Assembly (NCBI RefSeq): GCF_932276165.1
Contig: NC_063998.1
Coordinates: forward strand, 9,622,501-9,686,500
Direction of reading: 5' to 3'
Origin: Plutella xylostella
Taxonomy: Eukaryota > Arthropoda > Insecta > Lepidoptera > Plutellidae
Length of the DNA stretch: 64,000 nucleotides
The notes beneath the pieces are model-generated. The model did no database searches, was not told the DNA's origin, and worked only from the letters and a program-made list of their open reading frames with translations. This document shows positions 46,001 to 57,500 of the stretch, one piece after another; the stretch's first letter is position 1, and every line of letters begins with the position of its first letter. The position numbers and the translations under genes are program-made.

Positions 46001-49000
46001 TAGTGTTGAATGTCGGGGGTTTGTATTGTTGGTTAGGTTATTTTCTTTTGTTGACTGTACACGAGGTGTACTACTGGTGGTGTGCAACAGTTTGCTTGCG
46101 CAAGAGTTGAGCACGCGACATTATGTTGTCTTAGCGGGCCACAGAATAAGCGAGGCGCTAGCGGATAATTAAAAAAATACACAGAGTATACTACAGAAAA
46201 CCATGTTCCTCATATTTAAAAAAAAACTTCTGTGGTTGTTTGGATTTTTGGTTTTTTTTCTTGAAAGTGCTACGAGCTACGGCGTAGTCATTCCAAGGTC
46301 AGTGCTACGGCTTTCGTAGCTTTGACTGAAGTAGAATCCCTTTCGCTAGAGTTATTATTAGATTCCTGTATCGATATGTCCGAATTCTCTCAACGTTTAC
46401 TAACATGATAATTATAATAATAATAAATCAATTTATTTTTTTATTTTCATGTCCTTAGCCTATGTTAGTAAGCAATATAGTCACAAAAATTAAGTAAAAT
46501 AATAAGCAAAATTAAATAAGATGCATACTAAACATTGAAAAAAAATTACAAGAAAAAATAATAATAATAATAATTAAATAATACAGTAAGATTTATATAA
46601 ATATTATATGGTATTCGTTTCTCTATCAACATTGAATACCTACCACGTATTTCAGAGACACACACTTTCCTTAGCTCTTGTAATATTGTAATCACGATAG
46701 TTGGAAGAACTGTACATCACATAACAAACATGGTTATGTATTAAACCATAAATTCTCACAAATATGAAATAATCTATGATGCATTGTTAGTAAGTATAGA
46801 TTTTTTAGTTTATTTTTAAATTTAAATGATTTAAGTACTTGACAAGATATTTCTGTATTAAGTCAATTAGTTCAATTAGAAGGTTTCTCATTGTCTATAC
46901 ATATGTCTGTTAGCGATCCGTTTTTAATATAATGTTAACCTAAGGGTGTCCACACATACATCAGAACAGAACGTCGCGTCGCGTCGTAAAAACGTTGCGA
47001 CTGTTTTGACAGTTTGATGCAAATGAAAATGCTGGATCACTGTCCCAGATTTTTGCGACTTTTGCGACGTAGTGTCGTGTTTTTATGTGTAAGCTCCCTA
47101 ACGGAAAACTAAATATAAACCCACTGAATGATTAGGAATAATATATTATGTAGGTCGGATGTACAATAAACACAGGTTTGCCCGGCCCAGCCTTAGGGAA
47201 CAAAAAGGTAATTCAACAAAGTTTACGATGAACATAAAATAAGTATCGTTAATTCGTAACAACAATGGCTCTGTGAAAATATTTTCCCAATTACGAGATA
47301 TTCCGTGGAGGTTACAAGCTAAAGTTATTACTGAAATACCTATGTTTTATTTGTTCATCATCATCAGCCTATAGCAGTCCACTGCTGGACGTAGGCCTCT
47401 CCCAAAGCACGCCACTGGATGCGATCTTTAGCTTTCCGCATCCAATCATAACCAGCCAGAGGGCGTCCCACACTACGTTTGCCTAGTTCGCGGCCTCCAC
47501 TTCACTTTTACTTGTTACTTATTCATAATGTTGTATCCGGGCCTACACACATAAGCTGTTAAATTAAATAAACATATTTAGGATTTTTATTAACTTTACC
47601 CAACAAACTTTGTTGTTAACCTTTTTTTGTTTTCTTTATAATGTTACTTGTTTATCTAAAAGTCATAGAGTAAAACAGTTATTTACGTTTTAGCTGACTA
47701 TTTTATGTTTTAGGTGACTATTGTAGGCTTCGGCCAAGGATACTCACAGAATATGCCTTGATCCTCTCAGGATCGATGTCTCGCTGCGAAGGCGCCTGTC
47801 GCGGCGATGACGACACCATGATCTATGGATCACGATCTATAGATCACTGCTCACGAGCATCACCGGAGGTCACTGAGTCCGTGGAACACCGGTTTTTTAC
47901 GACACCATTCATTATTTAACGCCATTTCTGTCGTAATGTGTTGATGTTTATTATGTGTCTGTTCTGTGGTATTATGGATGGCTACATAACGAATAATTAT
48001 AAATAGCTACATAAGAAAAAAATCCTATTTAACTTTAAATTTGTAAATGATCGGATCCTTCTTTTACAGAGTGGTTCTTGGGTATACCTAATGCCCAAAG
48101 TGTAATAGTATGTGCATACTAAGTCTCAGTTCAGAGTTCAGACTTATATAAATCAATCCATGTTTAATGTATAAATATGAATCAATAATAAAAGTACTCG
48201 CGAACATAACATACTTATGATAAGTGTGAAAATTCACAAATGATAACATGTCATCACAATCTTGATTGTATCAACTTTTTGACTTTTGTGAGATAACATA
48301 CAAAATAAAAGTGGAGAGTTAAAATCTTTTCTGATATACATAGATATGACTATCTGTTACGTTGTGTTTAAAAAAAATCTAAATTGAATTGAAACCTCTG
48401 TAAAACAATCAACAGTCAATCACATAAAACAAAACAATGCGATAGACAAATGAAAATGGCTTCAACTATTCTATCACAATGAATTGAATCCAAGAAAGTA
48501 CAGGGTTTTTGTTGCCAAAGTATTTATGCGATACGATATACCTACGACATCTTCATTTATCATTCCATGACTCCACACAATGGTATAAATAGAAACAGAT
48601 GTAAACCCTTATACAAAATGACAAGTTATTAAACTGGTCACAGCTGCCTCCAAAGGTACAATATAAAAAAGTAAAGTTATGAAGGATATTTTGAACTGAC
48701 AAGACAGTTTGTAAACACCGGCCGAATTAAAACAACAACAAACAATAACTTTGTTACCTCGTTGACACCCTGAAGCCCGCGGCACAGGCAGAACTGCTTC
48801 AGTCTATCCACTGAAAAACAGCATTTTGTTGTATCCAAACAGGCATTTAGAGTTTCAAAAACTTTCGTCATTTCTGCAATCCGCACTAAACTTTTTGACG
48901 TTTTGGTAAAAATTAAGTCAACAACTGTCAAAGTTGCAGATTGTTTTACCGGCCAGCATTTTCGCGCGTTTGTTTTTTTTTAATACGTGCCAGTGCTGGG

Positions 49001-52000
49001 AAGCTGGTCATGGAACTGACGTTATCAGCCTTCTGTTATCTGCGATTTGTCATAGATAATATTATTATTCTACGCCTGATAAAGAGTTTGATATTGAAGG
49101 AGATGGGGGCGTTTATGCGGACATTTGTTTATTAATCTATTTTGATATTTAACGCTTATCGTGAACATGACTCAGAAAACAGATGTTTAACTTTATAAAT
49201 ATTATGCATTACTTATACCTACACAGGTTTGAGTTTAAACCGTACCTTCCTCTCAGTTAACGCAGATTTGTTGATGTTAAAATGACATGCCTGTTCCTAT
49301 TTGTATGTAATGTACCTTCATTAAATAAATCTAGGCTGTAGCCGAAGGATTATCACTAATGCGAACTCATATTACCCACATATTAGTCCATTCGAACCTA
49401 GTATGGACTTCATAATTGCACTAAAACAAATTATAGGTAAGTACTTGGCGGCATCGTCATAGCTTAGTAAGCCAAGTATTAGTAAACCTTTTGAAGTACG
49501 TAGTTCATTTTTTTAACATTAATAATAGTAGATAAACTAGAACTTAAATAAGTAGCTAATATATAGTGTATGCTAACCCGAGAGAAAACTATCTCTAAAT
49601 AAGAGATTTTATGCTTAACTAACAACAAGCAAGTATATCTGTACCTACGTTAGCTGAATATCAACCTAACTAGGTTAGTTACGTTGTCGACCGCTTATTG
49701 TACTCAGGTATCTAGATCCAGTCTAAAATTAGCTTAGATGTAAACAGGTGTTGGCTGACACAGCTAAGCGACTAAGTTATATTTATAGTAGCTATCAAGA
49801 GTAACTGCCCACTTAATTCTATTTAAACGTTAAGTTAAAAGTGAATAATCGCGCTACGGAAAAGCTAATTTTGTTTTGGAAAAAGGGAAAGTAATAAATA
49901 CTTCAAAGGGTTGTAATTATAAATTATTTAATATAAGGCGCCTACTGGCTATAAATGCAATAAATTTACTTTGTCCGTATTTATGTTAAGATACGCTATA
50001 TAACTAAAATTCTCGATATTTGTTTATTTTATTGTGGATGAAGCCGTGCAGAAGGATATAAGATACCTTTTATCCTAGAATTCTTTCGTTATGGCCACGC
50101 GAAGCTCGCGGGCAGAAGCTAGTATAAAACCCGAGGGACGAAGTCCGACGCTAGTGTAATATAGGTCGGTATTAAATGTAACAAATATACCTTGTGGTTG
50201 GTCTAATTTATACCACGTTGTATACAGGGTGGCTCTGTATGTTTGTGCAATGTTTGTAAGTTGAGGAAACTGGACTTTTATTGCAGTAATTTGGGGGACT
50301 CTTTCAACTAGTGTTGTGTGTATTACGTTAAGGCATTTCAACCGTCTATGATAATAATAATATAATATTTCGAAAAATATATAAAAAAGATCGATTAAAT
50401 TTTGTGTGTGCTTGTCAGGGAACTGGAGCCTGTGTATCAAAATGAAACTATAGGTACTAAGTTACAAAATACAATAGAATATAAATCTTGTAGGTCAAGT
50501 CAAGTTCTTGTATTCGCAAATTTACTGGCATACAATACATCACAAGGATATAAAGCGATATATGTTATGGCGCTGAATAAAATGCTAAAGAACCTTCAGC
50601 CAGGAGGCTTACTCTGTCTTTACGTATAAATATTTTTACTAGTAAAGATGAAAATAGTAACTAGCAGTTAAATTAAAATCTTGACTAATTAAATGAGGCT
50701 TATGTAATGAGACTTATGAGTATTAAGTCGACCTACGAATGAAGTGAAGTACAAACTACTACAATATTTGAGTATACCTATTCGTAAAGTCAGAGTACGA
50801 ATCAGGGCGATTGCATTTTTTTTGGCGACAACTTGGAACATTGCCACAGACCTGACCATCACTTGAAAGATTGGAGACAAAGACAATCGATAGGACACAG
50901 CCGACTAAATTAAGGACACATCTAGCGTCAAAAGATCTATAGACCTGGGAACACCCGAGAAAACAGAAGGGTTATAGGGTGATTGGTTTAAAAGCAGTAT
51001 AGGTTGTAACCGTGAATCACTTAGGTATTAGTCTTCTTGTCTCTTGCCCTATTCTTATTTAGGGTCGGCTTTGTGCGTTTGTGCCTTTTTACTTTATCAT
51101 CTGTCATACAGTATTCTTATACCCTTATTCACTCCACACTCTATCATATTTTATTTTATCTTAGCTACGTCTTTCTTAGTTTTCCTTTCTGACACCTTCA
51201 TTCAGGTCTCAATTCTAACAATATTTATTATAATAAGTAAAATGATCTTGTCTTATTAAGACACATTGAGGTACTTAGTTACAGCATGGTGAAATATTGA
51301 GAATATTTGTACCGTGCATACGTTTTACTCTATGTGCCCCAAAACATTAAGTGAATACTTGAATGGATAAAAACTTCCGGTTTTGTTGAAGCAGACCTTG
51401 CCTAATTGTCGAAATTCCAAACACACACAATCATTCACACCTGACTGCTTTCGCACAAAACATTAAATGTTCCATCTCTTTTCCTCCTTCACTTTTTAAA
51501 CAATGCGGGAGAGAGACAATAAATTGATAAGGTGCATTGATTCAACAGGTATAGTGCCAACTATCACGGTCAATGAGCTGAGCGAAAAACGCATTTACAT
51601 ATAAAAGGTTGTGGTTGCATTTACTTTGTGCCGTGTCGGTGTTTTAAAGTTGGTAGTCATGGCAACACTGGGACAGTGGAAGTCACGTTGGTATCACTTC
51701 CTGTTTTGAATGTTTAGATCTATGCTGCTTTGTGGACTGGCCATTTGTTCTGCCTTATCTTTGTTCTCTGCTTTCCAACTATCTCTGGCTAGAAACTATT
51801 GAATAGGTTATAGAAATGAACAATATTTCTGACCACCTAGTTCTGAAAGTAGAGCAGCTACATTAAATATAATGGTGTGCTCAAAAGTTTTCTAGATATG
51901 ACGATAAAACGTAGTAAAATGTTCTAACGGTTAAGATAGGTACCCAAAATACTGGTAGTATATATTTCATGGAAAAACACCTTAATTTATTATTTTTGGC

Positions 52001-54511
52001 TCACATACAGCCACTGTCCCAGTCCATGATTGGTCACTATAGACAGTGTCACAAAGGAAGCGGAAAACACTGAATTATGATGCGTGCGCGCACTCGGATG
52101 GCGTCACCGACTCATCGACCAATGACACAATGTCACTTATGCTATGTATTTACTGAGTACCTACTAGTACTAACTTTGCTTCGAGTGGTTTGAATGAAAA
52201 AAGGAAAACGTTTATTTATGTTTTATGAATTAGGCATTCGAATGAATGCTGTATTCAGTAAACTAATCGAAAAAGGTCCCACGCTATAACAATCAATTAA
52301 ATTATTGATGACATTATAAAATATGAGATTCCAAAAGTGGTTCTGAATGACCCCACGAATCGTGAAATGCTGTCGATCCAGTAAAATAACACTTTTTAGC
52401 TTTAAAATATCTGGGTAGAAACAAAATATATTTTTAAAATGTTGTTGCAAAGTTTCGAGACCATAAAAGAGTTATATTGCTGGCATAGTGCTATCTATTT
52501 CACCGTCTAGTGTCTAGAGTCTACCTAAGATATCAAGAGACGCAAAATTCAACTTTATTTTACGCAAGCTATGTGAAATACTTTGACGCCAAGCAATGTA
52601 TTACCTACTAACTTATCTGATGTAATGATAATGTTACTTAAATAAAAATCCAAAGCCAGCCATCGCCATCTTGGCATAAAATAACAGCGGGTTACACAAC
52701 TGAGAACAGATTTTCATTGAATTGACATAGAGCATGACTTAAGTTCATACTTATGTAGTTGACTCAAATGAAAAACTGGCCCTTATCGGTTACGGTTATT
52801 ATAGTTACCTAACCAATACAGAATAACATGGCGATACACCGAATCTGCGTAAGGGTCCCTTTTCACATGCTATGCCGTAAATAACCACGATATTACTATG
52901 TGAATTTAATAATTTCAGGGCACAATTCCCGAATTCTTCAAGTAACAGCGAGCGCAAGATTTCGCTAGTCCCCGTTCCGATACAATGTCGCTGTCGCGGC
53001 CATCTTGCGATCTTCCTCGAACGACCTGTCATTCGCAGTCTTAAATTTTAATCTGTGACACTCCCGTCGCCAAAATGTGACACTGCTTTTTGGAGGGAAA
53101 TGAGAAGTTAACAGTCGGCTGGACTTAGACCTTTCTGGGGCGACGTTCACTTCGTTTGCTAAATTGGGTCGCTTTTGTTAAATGCCGAGTTATCGTGCTC
53201 TTTGTGAGGTTTCTTATTACACGCTTCCGACGGACGATGGGTAAATTAATTTCTCTAGTTGGAGATATTTTTCGTCACCCTGTAGTTTTTACTGGAACTA
53301 ACTGGAGTCATTTAGGTGTTATTTTGAAAAGTATATCTGCATCGTGTCACTTCTGTAAGGGGAATTCCAATGTATAGAACGTTATGAAATACATTTAGCA
53401 TTTTTAATTCGATAACACAATGGATTGAAGTCTTTGCAAACAACGAAACAGTTGCACATACGGACCTGTAGCTACGCACATGAAATAATGAAAAAGCATA
53501 ATAGCATTCCTATTTTAAATCCTACTTTACCATAAATGTATAGATATACCTATACCATATACCTGGTATTTATATTTATTCAAATACATTGTACAATACT
53601 GTAAGAAAAGCAGACTCCAGCATAATAAATGTAAATACGAGATACGAGCGTAAAAAAGTTTAATCCATGAAATTGTTCGTTTATTCGTTACGAATGCAAG
53701 TTGAAGTGTTCACTGCCGTAAATATTTCGGCAAACAAAGACGGAATGAGATCCGAATATATTTTCGTCCACACAAAAATGTTGTCCTGAAAAGAACTTTA
53801 CGAATAGACCCCTACTGAAAAAGGTCCGAATTGCCCGCTGAATTACAGCAGCCTCTAAATCTAGCCTTATATTTCACAAGTCTCTGAGGTCTCATAGTAG
53901 GCTGAGTACAAGCTCGGAATACCAGAAGTGGCATTGACGCATAAAAGTGAAGCCTTAAATAACATTATTTTCACAAAAGCATTATCTTTGCAACCACAAA
54001 AAACTTTAAACAGCGTTTAACAAGTGTTTAAAATAAAATTTGACAGATTTTGTAAGCGTTTGAGTGTTCAGCGCTGGAACACCTGTTAAATACTGTCTAA
54101 GTTTTTGTGGTAAGGCCCTATGTATTTACAAAGTTGAACTTATAATTATTCTAAAGGTGTATACATACATGTGTGTACCAGAACCTATATAGATACACTC
54201 GCAAGCAATAAAAAAGTTCCACCCACAAAATACCGACGTTGGTATAGTGCGACATACTTATCTGTTCCGATGAGAGCGAACTAAATTGATCCATATCTCG
54301 TTATTTACTAATGAATTATATATTGATATAGATTAGATGGGTTTATTGATACCACAAGAGCTAATTACCACTACTGGCAAACTTAAAATCTTATAGAATT
54401 AAGAAATATTACATATTTACGTGAGCTGACACCGGAACAGATAAGTTTGTGGCACTGTACCTAATACATTCTGATGCGCTGTTAAATGTAGTTCAATATT
54501 GCAGACGCGGC

Positions 54512-54553
<42 letters not shown>

Positions 54554-57500
54554 TCATTAAACTAGCCTTTTCCGTTTAGGAGTATACTTACTTAAATTAT
54601 TATGCTTTAATATGGTGCTATTTCACTGGAACTTTTTCATTGCACGCGAGCGTCTAGTCTATCTCAACGAAGGCATCTCTCTCCACAGTTCTTAGTTTAT
54701 AGCAGTACATAAAAACATAAACATTCTTAAAAAACTTGAGTAAAAAATATATTTTTTGTAGATGCTAATAATTTGGAGCCTCTGCTCTGTTAATTTTCCT
54801 TACCATTTTTCAAAGCCAATATTTTAAGTAAGTAGGTAGGTACCTACCTAAGATCGTTTTATAAACAGAAGGGCGATCATTTCCAACTTTAAATCATTTA
54901 GTAGGACTTTCTTCACCTATGTAGGAAGTAGGTTACGGTAATATTACCATGATTAAAAATTCAAGTGGACAGTAAAAGTCAAGAATTACTTATTTAATTA
55001 CACTTCACTAACAAACACCATGATAACACAACAAACAATAATTCATCTAATAGTCACAAATTGCACTAAAATACACGCGTCGCGTACCTACTACTTATAT
55101 CAGAATTCAGAATATACGAGCCAAATTCTGTATCGCAAAAAATATCGAAATAGTTTTTCGAATTCGATGCACATAGCCATCCATTTATTTTAGCACAGAA
55201 AACACACGAACGAAAAGCGCGCCAAACGAGAAAATGGGTATTCTGTGGTTTTGTTTTTTTTTCTCTTGCGCGATCGCGCGCTACGTCTCGCTGAGGCAAA
55301 GGAGCGAGCTTCACTGTCAGCCAACAGCCAACAGCGGACAGAATAGCCACTGAGTTCCGTCTGCTGTCGGCCACAGACTAGGCGTCACATGTACAAACTA
55401 TACTGTATTCATTCTTATTTGGCGAAAAAGGTAAACAATCTTTGTGTGTCTTTTTAATTAAAATACTATTAAACAAATAAACTACGGCCAAAATAAATGT
55501 TTTAATTACGAAATCAATCATTTTGGCTTGTAAATATTTCATTTGTCATTAAGTTTTATTTTATAGCTTAGTTTTTAAATTAATTTAAATAAAAAGACAC
55601 TCCAAGATTGCTCAAAATGTACGACAAGTAAGAAAAAATACAATATACAAATAAGTTCGTTTGAACTTCACGACTGTTACGTTACAGTAATAGCCCAACT
55701 TTATTATTATCAAAATTATCGTTATTTAAGTATATTTATTTTAACAAATTTGAAAACGTAAACCTAATAGCCAAATTTTAAGTATGGAGATGTTACAGGG
55801 ATCTTTTAAATTGACAAACTTATCAAACTTTAACAAACTTATTTTGGCAAACATAATCCGATCCGAATACTTTTTACGTCATAATTTTGAATTTTGAATG
55901 ACACCTTTCTGATGATGTTGAAGTCCTCTCCATTCAAGATTTCGTGATTTATTTGTCAGTGAAGAGGTATCTTCAGTTTAAAATTTTGTAAAACACTACG
56001 AGTAAGCACCTATAATAGGTACGTATACACATACCTCTAGATTTAATTCCAATTCTTTATTGATAAAATCTTGTACCTACCTAGGTACCACAATTAGGTG
56101 AGGGTAGCCTGTATCTACCTTCTCTAAAAAAAGCTGCTGAATTTGTTGAAAAATACATTACGGGTTGCCAAAAAGGGTTGTCCTCCAAATCTAAATAATG
56201 TATGCTTTCAATCAGACAAGGTCGGAAGTTTCGTGAATTCCCAGGTATCCTTTGGTACCTTTGTAAGTAATACCTACGGTCATCACATTTCGTTGAATTA
56301 ATTAATTATACAGGGTGTTGCAAATTTGATATAGGGGATGACTGAGCTCGTCATTCTGAACTACTTCCGTTCGTAAGTTTCCAAAAATCACTCTACACAA
56401 CAACGTGTGATATACTTACATAATATATTTACGTATGTATAGGTGCTTAGGAAGAACGATCGATGTTAGGAGTAGTTTTATAAGTTTCACCTTTGAGCGA
56501 GTATGTACAGTCACAAATTGAATCAGTACATGATAAGCGACATTCAGATACAGATTATGCACGCATTATAAACAACTAGCTGTTCCCGCGCGCTTCGCTT
56601 CGCCTTAAAACGTTTTCCCGTGGGAATTCCGGGATGAAAAGTAGCCTATGTTCTTTCCCAGGGTCTAGACCGTATGTATACCAAATTTCATTCAAATTCG
56701 TTCAGTAGTTTTGGCGTGAAAGAGTAACAGACAGACAGACAGACACAGTTACTTTCGCATTAATAATATTAGTTAGGATTAGGATAGCACGTAACATAGG
56801 TACTTAACCACATATTACACGCCCTTTTTCGGCATGTACCTACCTAGATCTGAGTTGGCTATCTCTTTTCCGAACTATTGTACTGTTAGTAATACCTATC
56901 GTGTATTTTTAACAGAAAATACAAGACTGATATCGTGATTCATAAGTTAAAAGGTTCTACTACTCTGCGATATGAATTATACAATAAAATGAATTTCAAA
57001 GTAGGTACATCTCAAGATGTGGAGGTAAGTAGTAGGTAGTAGGTACTTTTGTCTAACGCAAATATTCATCAGGGCCTCGAGTGCGAGTTTTTTCACCTAT
57101 CGAGATGTGAAATCAAAACGCAAATTTGTACAAATCTGCGTTTTCGATTTCACTTCTCGATAGGTGAGTAAACTCGCACTCGAGGCACAGAAGAATGTAT
57201 GTAGTCACGAGTACCTATAAATTTAATTTGTACATAATTTAAAAAAAAACATGGACCATTTCGGAATTTGTGTTTAAACCGAACGAACTTGCACAGACCT
57301 ATTTGTAATAAGTGTAAGAACAAATTTGCCTTTTTAACAAGTACAAGTACCTACAGCATGTTTAAAAAAAGATCACCGCCCAACCGTGAGTCTGTTCGAG
57401 GCTGGCTGAGCTCGGAGCTGTTAAAATTAGGATCAAGGATTTTTACGAAATATGTAACTATGTAATTTGAACATCACGAGTTTAATTAATAAAATGTGCA

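Larger units (their letters stand above)
54196..54652. mobile_element. mariner-type MITE with nested MITE and expanded GGC run
   Basis: The ends CACTCGCAAGCAATAAAAAA and TTTTTCATTGCACGCGAGCG belong to the CACTCACG family. A second TA-flanked MITE is inserted at 54,245-54,457. The family's GACGGCGTC segment has expanded to about 14 GGC units at 54,510-54,554. Confidence 0.8.

Noticed and set aside
50075..50440. 121-codon minus-strand frame
   Set aside because: It runs through a fragment of the GACA-repeat element and AT-rich DNA and has no domain pattern.
52805..53150. overlapping minus-strand frames with a MAATATLYRNGD start
   Set aside because: The ATG context is good but the frame stops after 12 codons and no donor fits; kept only as a possible promoter patch.
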